Shown here piece by piece: positions 9,512 through 19,612 of a stretch of DNA of 64,000 nt. Each line of letters begins with the position of its first letter. Within the stretch, counting starts at the first letter, position 1. The notes below the pieces were generated by a model. The model was not told where the DNA came from and did not search any database. It saw only the letters and a program-made list of their open reading frames with translations. This DNA comes from Leptospira abararensis (GTDB lineage Bacteria; Spirochaetota; Leptospiria; Leptospirales; Leptospiraceae): positions 62,001 through 126,000 of the forward strand of contig NZ_JAFFPR010000050.1 of the NCBI RefSeq assembly GCF_016918735.1. Reading direction: 5' to 3'. Position numbers and translations under genes: made by a program.

Positions 9512-10639
9512 TCAGCGGAAAAACAACTTCGATTTTCCGCCACTGCCCACCTTTTCTCCGGACTCGCGGGCAAATTCTTCCATAAGTTCTTTCTGTTTTT
9601 TAGAAAGTTTCTTAGGAATTTCGACTTTGATGATTACGTGTTGGTCCCCTTTTCCGTAAGAACCAAGGTAAGGAATCCCATGACCTTTCAATCGGAAGAT
9701 CTGTCCACTTTCTGTTCCTTCTGGAATTTTGAGTTGGATGGTTTTTCCATCGATTGATGGCACTTCAATCTCTCCCCCAAGGCAAGCCATGGACAAAGAA
9801 ATTGTTTTTTGAACAATTAAATCATTCCCTTGTCTTTCAAAGGTTGGGTGTTTTTTGATATGTGTGACTACATACAAATCCCCACTTGGTCCACCATTCG
9901 GGCCAGATTCACCTTCCCCAGAAACTTTGAGTCGGCTTCCCGATTCGACACCTGCAGGAATTTTAATATGAATGGTTCGTCTTTTCTCTGTTAGACCTTC
10001 GCCCTTACAAGTTTTACAAGGATTAGAAATTACTTTTCCTTTTCCTTTACAACGTGGGCAGGTCGTTGTGACACTAAAAAAACCTTGTGTCCTTCTGACT
10101 TGTCCTGTTCCCGAACAATCCGGACAAACGGTTGGAGAAGATCCTTTGGATGCTCCCGATCCAGAACAATCCACACATGTTTCTAATCGTGGGATTTCAA
10201 TTTTGTATTCTTTACCAAGGGCTGCATCTTCTAAACTAACTTCTAAATTATAACGTAAATCCGATCCTCTTTGAGGACCGGACCTTCTTCCGCCACCGCG
10301 GCTACCACCGCCACCTGCGCCTCCGAAAAATTCACTGAAGATATCACCGAAGTCTCCAAAGATATCAGAGAAGTCTGTATAAGCTCCTGCCCCGTATCCT
10401 CCGCCAGCACCGGCATTGACGCCGGCTTTGCCGTACTGATCGTACGCCGCACGTTTCTGTGCATCGCGTAAGACTTCATAAGCTTCGGTAGCCTCTTTGA
10501 ATTTTTCTTCCGCTTCTTTATCACCCTTATTTTTATCAGGGTGATATTTGATGGCTAACTTACGATAGGCGCTCTTGATCTCATCATCAGAGGCACCTTT
10601 CGAAACGCCTAATACTTCGTAGTAACCACGGTCGCTCAT
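9512..10639 (-). CDS. dnaJ: Chaperone protein DnaJ
   Basis: This 375-residue type I DnaJ stimulates the DnaK ATPase and delivers substrates. It shows the J domain with HPD ([10 protein letters not shown]), a long Gly/Phe-rich linker at about residues 75-120, and four CxxCxGxG zinc-finger repeats ([32 protein letters not shown]). The C-terminal substrate-binding domains follow. It lies 23 bases after dnaK and completes the hrcA-grpE-dnaK-dnaJ set, so it should be controlled by the CIRCE operator upstream of hrcA. Confidence 0.98.
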   Translation of the reverse strand: MSDRGYYEVLGVSKGASDDEIKSAYRKLAIKYHPDKNKGDKEAEEKFKEATEAYEVLRDAQKRAAYDQYGKAGVNAGAGGGYGAGAYTDFSDIFGDFGDIFSEFFGGAGGGGSRGGGRRSGPQRGSDLRYNLEVSLEDAALGKEYKIEIPRLETCVDCSGSGASKGSSPTVCPDCSGTGQVRRTQGFFSVTTTCPRCKGKGKVISNPCKTCKGEGLTEKRRTIHIKIPAGVESGSRLKVSGEGESGPNGGPSGDLYVVTHIKKHPTFERQGNDLIVQKTISLSMACLGGEIEVPSIDGKTIQLKIPEGTESGQIFRLKGHGIPYLGSYGKGDQHVIIKVEIPKKLSKKQKELMEEFARESGEKVGSGGKSKLFFR

Positions 10640-10662
10640 AGTTTTACTTCTTTCTTCTCTAT

Positions 10663-12597
10663 TTATTTTTTGTCCTCATCGACTACGGTGTAATCCGCAT
10701 CGACGACCTTTTCGCCACCGGCAGAAGATTCACTTGCACCTTGACCTGCATTTGCATTAGGGTCTGCACCCGGAGCACCTGCTTCAGGACCTGCTTGTGA
10801 ATAAATCTTTTGACCAATTTGCATGGCGACTTCTTGAATGGAATCACGAGAAGCTTTCATACGTTCGACATCACCAGATTCCATTGCTTCACGGCCTCGT
10901 TTGATTTCGTCCTGAGCTCTTTGTTTTTCTGATTCGTCGAGTTTGTCAGCAGATTCCCCGATGGTTTTTTCCAATTGGTAAACAATTGCTTCCAATTCGT
11001 TTTTAGTATCAGCCGCTTCGCGAAGTTTTTTATCTTCTTCTGCGTGAGCTTCTGCATCCTTAACCATCTTTTTGATTTCTTCTTCAGACAATCCAGAAGA
11101 AGATTCAATACGAATCTTTTGTTCTTTTCCAGTTCCTAAGTCTTTTGCTGATACATGAACGATACCGTTCGCATCAATATCAAAAGTAACTTCAATTTGA
11201 GGTACTCCTCTTGGTGCCGATGGAATTCCCACTAAGTCAAATCGACCGAGGGTTCTATTGGCACTTGCCATTTCACGTTCCCCTTGCAATACATGAACCG
11301 AAACTGTAGTTTGGCTGTCTGCAGCAGTCGAGAACACTTGTGACTTTCTTGTAGGAATGGTTGTGTTTCTTTCGATGAGTTTTGTCATCACACCACCCAA
11401 AGTTTCAATACCAAGAGATAGCGGAGTTACATCAAGTAACAATACATCTGTTACATCACCTGCAAGAACTCCCCCTTGGATCGCAGCACCTACTGCCACA
11501 ACTTCGTCTGGGTTTACAGATTTGTTTGGTTCTTTACCGAAAATTTCTTTTACAAGTGCTTGCACCGCAGGGATACGAATCGATCCACCCACAAGGATGA
11601 CTTCATCAATTTCGCTCGCCGAAAGTCCTGCATCTTTTAATGCATTGATACATGGAATGCGAGTTCGTTCTACAAGTGATCTTGTAATCTCATCAAACTT
11701 TGCTTTGGTGAGTGTCATATCCAAATGTTTTGGACCAGAAGCATCCGCAGTGATGAAAGGAAGATTGATTTGAGTGGAAGAGGTTCCAGACAACTCGATT
11801 TTAGCTTTTTCAGCAGCTTCTTTCAATCGTTGTACGGTGTTTTTATCTCCAGAAATATCAATCCCTGTTTGTTTTTTGAATTCATCAATCATCCACTGCA
11901 TGACCACGTTATCAAAGTCGTCACCACCAAGGTGAGTGTCTCCATTTGTGGATTTTACTTCGAATACACCGTCACCAAGCTCTAAGATAGAAACGTCAAA
12001 TGTTCCACCACCTAAGTCGTATACGGCGATTTTTGCACTGGTTTTTTTCTTATCAAAACCGTAAGCAAGAGCCGCAGCAGTTGGTTCGTTAATGATTCGT
12101 TCCACTTCAAGACCAGCAATTCGACCCGCATCTTTTGTTGCCTGTCTTTGTTCGTCATTGAAATAAGCAGGAACAGTCACTACTGCTTTTTTTACTTCAT
12201 GACCAAGAAAGTCTTCTGCAGTTTTTTTCATCTTTTGAAGGACACGAGCTGCAATCTCTTGAGGAGTGAATTCACCAGAAACGGTTTCAAATTTCACACC
12301 ATCATTTCCAGCACGGATCACTTTGTAAGATACCATCTTGGACTCGTCACCGGCTTCGTTAAAACGACGACCAATAAAACGTTTCGCAGAACGAATGGTA
12401 TTTACTGCATTCGTAATTGCCTGGTTCTTTGCGAACTGGCCCACAATGGTTTCACCCTTTGCGGTAAAGGCAACAATCGAAGGAGTGGTTCTCGCCCCTT
12501 CTGAGTTTTGAATGACAACAGGATCTCCACCTTCCATAACCGCCACACAAGAGTTAGTGGTCCCCAAATCGATACCTATAATTTTTTCCTTAGACAT
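10663..12597 (-). CDS. dnaK: Chaperone protein DnaK (Hsp70)
   Basis: The 644-residue Hsp70 opens with [20 protein letters not shown], the phosphate-1 loop of the nucleotide-binding domain, and has the [13 protein letters not shown] and [13 protein letters not shown] motifs. The substrate-binding domain begins around the [14 protein letters not shown] linker. The tail ends in a low-complexity Gly/Ala/Asn segment and a [11 protein letters not shown] close, like other bacterial DnaK proteins. It works with DnaJ and GrpE in protein folding and heat stress. The gap to grpE is 23 bases. No anomaly was seen. Confidence 0.99.
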   Translation of the reverse strand: MSKEKIIGIDLGTTNSCVAVMEGGDPVVIQNSEGARTTPSIVAFTAKGETIVGQFAKNQAITNAVNTIRSAKRFIGRRFNEAGDESKMVSYKVIRAGNDGVKFETVSGEFTPQEIAARVLQKMKKTAEDFLGHEVKKAVVTVPAYFNDEQRQATKDAGRIAGLEVERIINEPTAAALAYGFDKKKTSAKIAVYDLGGGTFDVSILELGDGVFEVKSTNGDTHLGGDDFDNVVMQWMIDEFKKQTGIDISGDKNTVQRLKEAAEKAKIELSGTSSTQINLPFITADASGPKHLDMTLTKAKFDEITRSLVERTRIPCINALKDAGLSASEIDEVILVGGSIRIPAVQALVKEIFGKEPNKSVNPDEVVAVGAAIQGGVLAGDVTDVLLLDVTPLSLGIETLGGVMTKLIERNTTIPTRKSQVFSTAADSQTTVSVHVLQGEREMASANRTLGRFDLVGIPSAPRGVPQIEVTFDIDANGIVHVSAKDLGTGKEQKIRIESSSGLSEEEIKKMVKDAEAHAEEDKKLREAADTKNELEAIVYQLEKTIGESADKLDESEKQRAQDEIKRGREAMESGDVERMKASRDSIQEVAMQIGQKIYSQAGPEAGAPGADPNANAGQGASESSAGGEKVVDADYTVVDEDKK

Positions 12598-12620
12598 AGT
12601 CTTTCTCCTTCTTACTTATA

Positions 12621-13193
12621 TTAACTTTGTGGTTTTCCCACTTTTACACGTGCAGGACGAATGGACTGTTTGTTCTCACCTTCTTCATGGTAAAAACCTG
12701 CTTGGTATGTTTCCACAACAGTCTCTTCGGTAAACTCTGCACTTTCCTCGGAAGCAATTGCTTCCATGAGCATAGGATCAAACGGCATTCCTTTCGGATC
12801 TAATCGTTTGATTCCTTCTTTTTCCAATACGGAATAAAATTCCTTTTGAACCATCTTGATCCCTTCTACGAAAGCGACTACTTCCGGAGTTTGGTTAGGA
12901 ACGTTGGATACTCGCTCCAAGTTGTCTAAAGCACCTGTTAGGCCTTCCGCAAACTTCTTAATGGATTCTTTTCTTGCATTTAACAAGTCATTCGCAGTTC
13001 TACGTTTGTAGTTTTGAAACTCCGCACGTTCTCTTAACCAAGAATCTTTTAAAGTCTCGATTTCTTTTTTAGCGTTATCGAGTTCTTTCTCGGCACCCTC
13101 TACTGCTTGTTCAATGGCTTCATCCGTAATGGTCTGTCCTTCTTCAACTGACACATTTTGTTCATCCACGGACCCGTTTGTTTCTTCTGCCAT
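12621..13193 (-). CDS. grpE: Nucleotide exchange factor GrpE
   Basis: This 190-residue protein has an acidic, disordered start, a long coiled coil (about residues 30-90, including LRERAEFQNYKRRTANDLL) and the C-terminal beta domain, where the usual signature is recognisable as TVVETYQAGFYHEE and IRPARVKVGK. It promotes ADP release from DnaK. The gene lies 11 bases after hrcA and 23 bases before dnaK, consistent with one heat-shock operon. Confidence 0.97.
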   Translation of the reverse strand: MAEETNGSVDEQNVSVEEGQTITDEAIEQAVEGAEKELDNAKKEIETLKDSWLRERAEFQNYKRRTANDLLNARKESIKKFAEGLTGALDNLERVSNVPNQTPEVVAFVEGIKMVQKEFYSVLEKEGIKRLDPKGMPFDPMLMEAIASEESAEFTEETVVETYQAGFYHEEGENKQSIRPARVKVGKPQS

Positions 13194-13204
13194 TTTTCCT
13201 CCTA

Positions 13205-14236
13205 CTATCTACTCAATTTCGTTATCATTTCTGAAACTAACTTTGAGGTGAATTCAATCAAAGGTAAAGCTTTGTTGTAATTCATCCTCTGAGGACCAAT
13301 GATTCCCATGGAACCAATCCTCTTTTCTCCCATTCGGTAATTAGTTGTGATGATGGTAACACCACCTAACTTTTCATTACCGTCTTTTCCAATGATGGTA
13401 TAAACACCATCAATCGGAACATAATCGCTAAAAAACTCTTTGAGGAACTGTTTTTCATCAAAGAGATGCAGGATGTTTTCTAATTGTTCCTCTTCATCCT
13501 TAAAGTTTTCATATAAGTTTTTCAATCCATCGATATATAAGTTATCAACAGATTGACTGTCTGATCCCATGGCTCTCGCAATTGATGGTGCAAATAAAGA
13601 AAATCCTTCGGGACCCTCCTTTTGTATCATCATCTGAGGAATCAGATTACTTTGAATTTCATGAACATCAAAACCTTTGACGTTATCATTCAAATATCTT
13701 GAAATTTGGTACAGAGTCTCTTGTGAGATGTGATAATCGAAAAAAATATTTCGATTGAGCACAGTTCCTGACCGCATAACAAGAATCATAAGAACCTCTC
13801 CACCATTTACATGGATGAGTTCAATATGTTTGAGTGTATCCAAAGATCCTTCCGGACCAAGAACCACACTCGCAGATTGCGAAAGGGAAGCCAATACTTT
13901 GGATGTGGCGATGAGAACCTGATCCAAACGAAATTGCATCCGAAGATACTCTTCCTGGATTCTTTGTTTCTCTCGCATGGTAAGCTCAAAGAGAGTTACC
14001 AAACTATCCACATACAGCCGATACCCACGTTCTGTCGGAACCCGACCGCCCGAGGTATGGCGTGCGACTATAAAACCCATCTCCTCTAGTTCTGCTAAGC
14101 AGGACCGAATGGTAGCGGGTGAGACTCCGATATCATATTTTTCAGAAAGGGTTTTAGATCCGACCGGCTTGTTGTCCGATACGAATTCCTCAACCAAAGC
14201 TTTCAAAATAGAACGATGTCTAGGCGAAAGATCCAT
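13205..14236 (-). CDS. hrcA: Heat-inducible transcription repressor HrcA
   Basis: The 343-residue protein has an N-terminal winged helix (LSPRHRSILKALVEEFV, then VSPATIRSCLAELEEMGFI with the helix-turn-helix) and the HTSGGRVPTERGYRLYVD stretch typical of HrcA, followed by the GAF-like domain. HrcA represses chaperone operons by binding CIRCE and depends on chaperones for folding. A perfect CIRCE element lies 19 bases upstream of its ATG, so the whole operon, including hrcA itself, should be autoregulated. First gene of hrcA-grpE-dnaK-dnaJ. Confidence 0.97.
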   Translation of the reverse strand: MDLSPRHRSILKALVEEFVSDNKPVGSKTLSEKYDIGVSPATIRSCLAELEEMGFIVARHTSGGRVPTERGYRLYVDSLVTLFELTMREKQRIQEEYLRMQFRLDQVLIATSKVLASLSQSASVVLGPEGSLDTLKHIELIHVNGGEVLMILVMRSGTVLNRNIFFDYHISQETLYQISRYLNDNVKGFDVHEIQSNLIPQMMIQKEGPEGFSLFAPSIARAMGSDSQSVDNLYIDGLKNLYENFKDEEEQLENILHLFDEKQFLKEFFSDYVPIDGVYTIIGKDGNEKLGGVTIITTNYRMGEKRIGSMGIIGPQRMNYNKALPLIEFTSKLVSEMITKLSR

Positions 14237-14255
14237 ATCCTTCTTGGCACTTCCT

Positions 14256-14282
14256 TTAGCACTCTGGTGATTAGAGTGCTAA
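14256..14282 (-). promoter_or_regulatory. CIRCE operator for HrcA
   Basis: A perfect inverted repeat, TTAGCACTC, nine bases, then GAGTGCTAA, matches the CIRCE consensus at every arm position. It lies just upstream of hrcA. HrcA is the known ligand of this element, so this is the control site of the chaperone operon. Confidence 0.97.
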
Positions 14283-14383
14283 TCTATGCTTAAAGTTTAC
14301 GGATTTGGTATTTTTTCGTCAAGCAGGAAGAAGATTGGAGTCTGGAATTTTAGCAGAGTTTCTTAGAATCTGCTAAAATTATG

Positions 14384-15301
14384 TCACACAGGATAAACTT
14401 GGATCTGGTTCCTTCCATGGTTCTTGGCTTGGTAGAGAGCAATGTCGGCCAACTTCAAAATCTCTTCTGGTTTTTGGATCGGGTGCACCTTTGTGAAACC
14501 TATACTGATTGTGATATTGAGATAATAATTATCAAAAATGAAAAAGCGGTGTTTTGCCACAGATTCACGAAGGCGATCAAGGACGATGGTGGCTCCCTCG
14601 GTGGTCGTATCGGGCAGAATACAACCAAACTCTTCGCCCCCAATCCTTCCCACTGTATCCTCTTCCCTTAGGCAATCCACAAAGATATTGGCCATTTTCT
14701 TTAATACCAAATCCCCAATGTCATGACCGTAGGTATCGTTGATGACTTTGAAATGATCGATATCGAAGACTGCAAGAACGGATTCGCGGTTGCGACGTTT
14801 GACCGTTGCGACCGTTTTTTGCAAACTTTCTGAAAAAGAACGTCTGTTTGGCAACATGGTAAGTTCATCCATGTAGGCCAAACGTTTCAAACTATTGATA
14901 AGAACATTCTTTTGTTCTTCTAATCGTCTGCGTTCGCGCACATCACGAATGATCGCCGCGTAAAAGATTTGGTTTTCGTTGCTGATGGTAAAAGCACGGA
15001 TCTCCACTGGAATGGTGCCTTTCGGTTTTGTGACCAGTTCTAGTTCTTTTAAAAATCCAGCAATATAATGGGAATTATTGGAGCTAACAAAGGTTTCTAT
15101 GGAACTTTGTTCTCCCTTTTCATTCGGAGGGAAAAGAAAGGAAAACGTTTTTTGGTCTAATTCTTCTTTCGTAAATCCAGTTAACGACTGTAACGCTACG
15201 TTACTAAAGAGTATTTTACTTTCGGTATCTAAAACAACAATGGCATCGATGGATTGGGAAACAATTTCTCTCGCAAACACATCTGTATAAATCTCATTCA
15301 T
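14384..15301 (-). CDS. PAS-GGDEF diguanylate cyclase
   Basis: Residues 10-130 form a PAS domain with its PAC tail (AAIIRDVRERRRLEEQ), and the rest is a GGDEF domain beginning about residue 145 with DELTMLPNRRSF. The active-site motif is GGEEF (RIGGEEFGCIL), the catalytically competent variant, so it probably makes cyclic di-GMP in response to a PAS-sensed signal. No membrane segment is seen, so it is cytoplasmic. I prefer the ATG at 15301 (MNEIYTDVF), which overlaps the upstream gene by 8 bases; an ATG at 15319 would overlap by 26. Both have weak ribosome sites. Overlap with the GH172-like gene suggests co-transcription. Confidence 0.9.
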   Translation of the reverse strand: MNEIYTDVFAREIVSQSIDAIVVLDTESKILFSNVALQSLTGFTKEELDQKTFSFLFPPNEKGEQSSIETFVSSNNSHYIAGFLKELELVTKPKGTIPVEIRAFTISNENQIFYAAIIRDVRERRRLEEQKNVLINSLKRLAYMDELTMLPNRRSFSESLQKTVATVKRRNRESVLAVFDIDHFKVINDTYGHDIGDLVLKKMANIFVDCLREEDTVGRIGGEEFGCILPDTTTEGATIVLDRLRESVAKHRFFIFDNYYLNITISIGFTKVHPIQKPEEILKLADIALYQAKNHGRNQIQVYPV

Positions 15302-16487
15302 TTCCCCAAATTTCCCCATTACCTTTTTCGCTTCGGAATGAATCCCGCCACTTGTGGATATGACGAAAATTAATCTCGGGTTTGTTGACTCGGGATTCCT
15401 TTTTCGGCAAAACCTTCATTGGTTTTGGATTCAGACTCTGATACCAATAAGCAACAGAGATTAAATCTAAGGTCAAGGAATTTGCATGTCCATGCTCTAA
15501 AAGGAATAGGAAATTTCTTTCAAACCGTATGGGGGATTCCACCCAAAATCGGTATAAATGGGTTCGACCAAGCCATCCCACAGAATCAGAGACTCGTGGA
15601 TATCCGAAGTATGGATGCATAAAGATTTCTTTTGGTGACCAAGCAGTGTTAAAAACATCTTCTGTACCTGTTCCTTTTAGATTGGCTTCTGTTTGGTTTC
15701 CATCAATGAAAATCAAATCATCCCCTTCTCCATACCAAAGAGGTGTGGGAGAATCTATATACAAATTGAGTCCGATGAATTGGCCTTTACCTTCTGTTTC
15801 AAGTACTGTGAAGTAATTTTCCTTTTTAAAAATCGTCTTTTCTGTTTCCCCAAGAAGAGCCCATTCATTTTCTTTCCCATTCGATGTGTTCGGTTGGGTG
15901 GTGCTTCGATTCCACTGTGCATGGAAACGTAGATTAGAACCTATTGGTTCTTTCCATTCTTCATAATCGATATAAAAATAAAAATTACTAATATCTTCCT
16001 CAGATTCATTTTCGATTTCAATTTTTGCCCCTGTTTCAAAGGGCATAGGAAAGTATGAATTCATCGACTTTCCTTTTTTGGGAGCCGCCACCAAGGGAGC
16101 CGAATTGAGTATGTATTCTTCGCCCCAACCTTGCCCAAAAAATTCACCTAACGGAACCTCAACGGAAGGATATTTGTGGTTGTCCCAATAGAAACGTATC
16201 ACCGCATTTTTACGGGCCATTAAATCTTTACTAGCAAGAGTCATCCAAATATGTTTGATGACCCCTCTGGTTTTAATCTCAGCAATCGTTACTGTTTTTT
16301 TCTTTGGAATTTTGATAAAATCGTCATTGCCATTGGTAGGATCCGCGCTGGAGATCCTTTGGTTACGGTAATTTTTATCCTTCCAAATCGAAGATTCCCA
16401 TCCATCAGCGAACAATAAATTTGTGGAAAGGAATATAACCAATCCGAAGAAAAAGAAAGAACTCATTGAAGAAGAAAATTTTTGCAT
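15294..16487 (-). CDS. DUF2961 (glycoside hydrolase family 172-like) exported protein
   Basis: The protein of about 397 residues starts, by my choice, at the ATG at 16487 (MQKFSSSMSSFFFFG), giving a signal peptide that would be cleaved near FADG; an ATG at 16529 would add 14 residues in front of it. The body resembles the DUF2961 family, now GH172, whose characterised members act on fructan-derived difructose or on arabinofuranosides: GVIKHIWMTLAS, SVEVPLGEFFGQGWG, GTGTEDVFNTAW and a C-terminal SVAYWYQ. The conserved acidic pair in GTGTEDVF fits a glycosidase active site. It would act in the periplasm or at the surface. It is co-oriented with a membrane protein upstream and a diguanylate cyclase downstream. 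The substrate is not predictable. Confidence 0.8.
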   Translation of the reverse strand: MQKFSSSMSSFFFFGLVIFLSTNLLFADGWESSIWKDKNYRNQRISSADPTNGNDDFIKIPKKKTVTIAEIKTRGVIKHIWMTLASKDLMARKNAVIRFYWDNHKYPSVEVPLGEFFGQGWGEEYILNSAPLVAAPKKGKSMNSYFPMPFETGAKIEIENESEEDISNFYFYIDYEEWKEPIGSNLRFHAQWNRSTTQPNTSNGKENEWALLGETEKTIFKKENYFTVLETEGKGQFIGLNLYIDSPTPLWYGEGDDLIFIDGNQTEANLKGTGTEDVFNTAWSPKEIFMHPYFGYPRVSDSVGWLGRTHLYRFWVESPIRFERNFLFLLEHGHANSLTLDLISVAYWYQSLNPKPMKVLPKKESRVNKPEINFRHIHKWRDSFRSEKGNGEIWGNE

Positions 16488-16548
16488 TACTCTATGTTTC
16501 GTTAAAAAATTAGAATTCTGATCACTCATAGAATACCAATTTAGCGAT

Positions 16549-17022
16549 TTATTTAAAACGCTTCACTAGTCCAAGAAAAATTCCGGCTTGGACAAGTGAT
16601 TGTAAAAAGATTTCAAATACCACATACAAGTGGATCGAGAGAGAAACTTCTGGAATTAAGAATACCATTCCTTCCAAACTTCCCACAGCCGGAGAAATTG
16701 CCGCAAGCCCACCAAGCACAGTCCTCATCCAACCCAAAACAAACATTTGTTTGCCGAAGGACTGCATGCGAAACCAGTCCCAAATCACAATGATAAAACT
16801 TACCATTAGGATTGCTTGTAATACCAAAGTGGGAAATAACCAAGTCATAGCTCTTGACCAAGCGGCACCATCGTTTGCTGTGATGAGAAACAATGGGAAT
16901 ACGGCACTGTCCCCTTCATAATAATCCTTCATCACCAACTGGAAATAAGGAATCGAAACGAGGAGATAAGCGGAAAGATGGCTGAAAATAAACTGAATTG
17001 TGATTTTAATCTTCGGATTCAT
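16549..17022 (-). CDS. Membrane protein of unknown function
   Basis: A small hydrophobic protein of about 157 residues from the ATG at 17022 (MNPKIKITIQ); an ATG at 17055 is an alternative reaching to within 6 bases of the divergent glnD start. I count about four membrane segments, near residues 10-30, 60-82, 95-115 and 128-150. No catalytic motif is recognisable. It lies 62 bases upstream of the GH172-like gene, in the same orientation, and may form a unit with it. Divergent to glnD across a very short gap, so the promoters must overlap or lie within coding DNA. Confidence 0.65.
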   Translation of the reverse strand: MNPKIKITIQFIFSHLSAYLLVSIPYFQLVMKDYYEGDSAVFPLFLITANDGAAWSRAMTWLFPTLVLQAILMVSFIIVIWDWFRMQSFGKQMFVLGWMRTVLGGLAAISPAVGSLEGMVFLIPEVSLSIHLYVVFEIFLQSLVQAGIFLGLVKRFK

Positions 17023-17061
17023 GTTAAAGTTGTCCAATAAGGTAGGAGATCCCATCTTAAC

Positions 17062-19611
17062 ATGATGAAATCAGAACTCAAGGCAAAACTGCAACGGACA
17101 TTTCCAAAAGCCAAAACAGTTGCCTCCGGTAGGCTCTTCACACGCCAGTTGAGTAATCTTGTCGATGAGTCCATCCGGACTCTTTTTAGCGAAGTCTCCG
17201 AGGGGATCCCATTAAAAGACCATCTTTGTTTGATTGCCGTCGGTGGCTATGGTCGAAGGGAATTGGCTCCCTATTCTGATATCGATCTACTTTACCTCCA
17301 TGATGGTAAACTTTCGGACAAACTCCTTAGCGAAATCATTTCTAAAATCAATACCTTCTTATATAACAATGAAAAGGAAGTGGGCCATTCTTGCCGCACG
17401 ATCAAAGAATCCTTTTTGTATTTGGACCAAATTGAAACCTTCCATGCCGTCCTTGATTCTCGGTTTCTTGTAGGATCAGAAGTTCTTTTCCAAAAATACA
17501 AAACAGAGTTCCTCGGAAAAATTCCTGAAAAAACCATCAAAGTTTTTAACGACTGGAAATTGTCTTACCTTCGAGAAAGGATCATCAATTCTTACAATCC
17601 CATCCTACTTTCTGAACCTAATATCAAAAACGATCCATTAGGCCTTCGTGATATTCAACATATGTATTGGATTGAAAAAACAAATCCTTTGGCTGATTCT
17701 GCCGATGGAGGAATTTTTGATTTTTATTTGATCGGTGATAGTTTAACTCTTTTGTCAGCTTACGATTTTTTACTCTTAACAAGATCAGCACTGCACATCG
17801 TTAGCGGCCGTAAAAATGATCGCTTGGATTTGGGTTTGCAGGCGGAAGTGGCAGAGTTTTTAGGTTTTGGTCCCAAAAACGAAATCAAAACTCTCGAATC
17901 CTTTATGAGCCAATTTTACAAAGCTCAAAAGGAAGTGTATTTTTATATTGGAACGTATTTGGATGAAAAAACCAATCGAAACAAAAAAAGAATCCAAAGG
18001 GAACTTTCCAATCCCGACAGTTTGTACGATGACATCATACAATTCTTCGCAGTGTCCCAATTAAACGAAGAAGAACCATCCCGAATTGATTTGAATGAAA
18101 TCAGATTCGCATCACACTTCTTAGATGATGATTTTAAAAACCAAAAATCTGTTTTAGATACCTTTCTTGGAATGTTGCGACAAAAAAAACGTGTTGGGCA
18201 TACCCTCACTCTTATGCATGAGTGTAATATTTTAGGAAAACTGATTCCTGAATTTGGAGCCTGTACAAACTTTCCTCTCTTTAGTTACCACCACCAATAC
18301 ACTGTGGATGAACATACACTACTTATCTTAAGGGAACTCGATGTTCTCATCGCTGATTTATGGGAAGATAGACAAATCCAAGAAGTATTCAATGTATGTG
18401 AAAAAATTGAAATTTTGGCCTTAGCGATTCTCATCCATGATGCAGGAAAGGTAAAAGAAGGAGACCATAGCCAATACGGCGCGGAACTGGCACTCATCAT
18501 TGCCGAAAGGTTTCGGTTGTCAGAAGAAGATACAGAACTTTTAAGATTCCTCGTGGCCGAACACATTGTGATGTCAGAACTTTCTTCCAAAAGAGATATT
18601 TATGATCCCAAACTCATTGCCTCTTTTGCAAAACAATTTTCGAATGAAAACACTTTGCGATTATTATATGTACTTACCATCATTGATACAAAGTCCGTAG
18701 GACAAGGAATCCTAACGAACTGGAAAAAAGAAATCCTGCATTTCCTATTCACTTCCACTTTGGCTTATCTACAAAAAGGAAATCTTGCTGATACCCAAGA
18801 ACGGATTGAATCCACTCTAGAAACCTACTTAATCGAAAAAGAAGGACTAACTGCCGAACAATCGGAACGCATCGTTGAATTTGGAATGCAGATAAGACCC
18901 TCTTCCTATTTAAATTACAATACGCCGAGAAGAGTGTACCAACATTTTATTTTACTTTATGATTGGAAAAGTTCTGGATTGCCATTCCGAATGATTACCG
19001 AAAGGGAACCTGCCTTTGTCACTTTATCCATCTTTGCCAACTCCGACAAACAAATGTTACTCTACCTATCGGGAACCATCTCCTCGTTGGGACTGAATTT
19101 AGTGGGACTCCGTTTATTTAGAACCGCGGAAAACCAACTCATTCTACAGGCACAAATCACCGATGAATTTGGAAGTGGTGAAATCGCCGAAGGACAAATC
19201 ACCGACATTGAATCTACACTCGCTGATTGTATTGAAGGAAAAACCAATATCGAAGATTTGGCATCCACAACAAATATTTGGAAAACACTACCAGAGATAC
19301 CCGATGGAATGGTTGAAGAGTTGGTAAAATTTGCGAACGACCTTTCGGAATCTTATTCTGTTTTAGAAGTCAGAGTTCCCGATTCCATTGGACTTGTGTA
19401 TCGAATCTTAAAAACATTACTCGACTTTGAGCTCGAAGTGATTTTTGTTAGGATCTCCACCAGTGCGGATTTTGCTTATGACTCTTTCCATATACAAACC
19501 AAAAATGGCAAGAAGATTGAAGACACAGGTATACTACTGGCAATCAAAGAAAAAATCCTCTCGGTGGCTCGAGTGAAAGAAAATCAAGGAATCATGGAGA
19601 TTAATTTTTAA
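17062..19611 (+). CDS. glnD: Bifunctional [protein-PII] uridylyltransferase / UMP-removing enzyme (GlnD)
   Basis: The 849-residue protein has all GlnD parts in order. The nucleotidyltransferase domain has Gly61-Gly62 and the metal aspartates Asp73 and Asp75 (GGYGRRELAPYSDIDLLYL). It is followed by the helical GlnD linker and an HD phosphohydrolase domain near residues 410-560 (HHQYTVDEHTLL and ILIHDAGKVKEGDH). Two ACT regions occur after about residue 650 and after about 765. GlnD adds and removes UMP on PII proteins according to glutamine level. No glnB or amt gene is in the window. The stop is one base before the alpha-glucosidase start, so they are probably co-transcribed, an unusual pairing of nitrogen control and sugar hydrolysis. 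Confidence 0.92.
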   Translation: MMKSELKAKLQRTFPKAKTVASGRLFTRQLSNLVDESIRTLFSEVSEGIPLKDHLCLIAVGGYGRRELAPYSDIDLLYLHDGKLSDKLLSEIISKINTFLYNNEKEVGHSCRTIKESFLYLDQIETFHAVLDSRFLVGSEVLFQKYKTEFLGKIPEKTIKVFNDWKLSYLRERIINSYNPILLSEPNIKNDPLGLRDIQHMYWIEKTNPLADSADGGIFDFYLIGDSLTLLSAYDFLLLTRSALHIVSGRKNDRLDLGLQAEVAEFLGFGPKNEIKTLESFMSQFYKAQKEVYFYIGTYLDEKTNRNKKRIQRELSNPDSLYDDIIQFFAVSQLNEEEPSRIDLNEIRFASHFLDDDFKNQKSVLDTFLGMLRQKKRVGHTLTLMHECNILGKLIPEFGACTNFPLFSYHHQYTVDEHTLLILRELDVLIADLWEDRQIQEVFNVCEKIEILALAILIHDAGKVKEGDHSQYGAELALIIAERFRLSEEDTELLRFLVAEHIVMSELSSKRDIYDPKLIASFAKQFSNENTLRLLYVLTIIDTKSVGQGILTNWKKEILHFLFTSTLAYLQKGNLADTQERIESTLETYLIEKEGLTAEQSERIVEFGMQIRPSSYLNYNTPRRVYQHFILLYDWKSSGLPFRMITEREPAFVTLSIFANSDKQMLLYLSGTISSLGLNLVGLRLFRTAENQLILQAQITDEFGSGEIAEGQITDIESTLADCIEGKTNIEDLASTTNIWKTLPEIPDGMVEELVKFANDLSESYSVLEVRVPDSIGLVYRILKTLLDFELEVIFVRISTSADFAYDSFHIQTKNGKKIEDTGILLAIKEKILSVARVKENQGIMEINF

Positions 19612-19612
19612 T

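Noticed and set aside
9431..9757. A 108-codon plus-strand frame over the dnaJ/oxidoreductase junction
   Set aside because: It crosses two well-supported minus-strand genes and has no domain signal.
11357..11773. A 138-codon plus-strand frame inside dnaK
   Set aside because: It is antisense to highly conserved DnaK coding sequence and shows the Ser/Thr/Pro-rich composition of an antisense shadow.
12148..12504. A 118-codon plus-strand frame antisense to dnaK
   Set aside because: Same reason: DnaK is certain on the other strand, and the frame has no recognisable domain.
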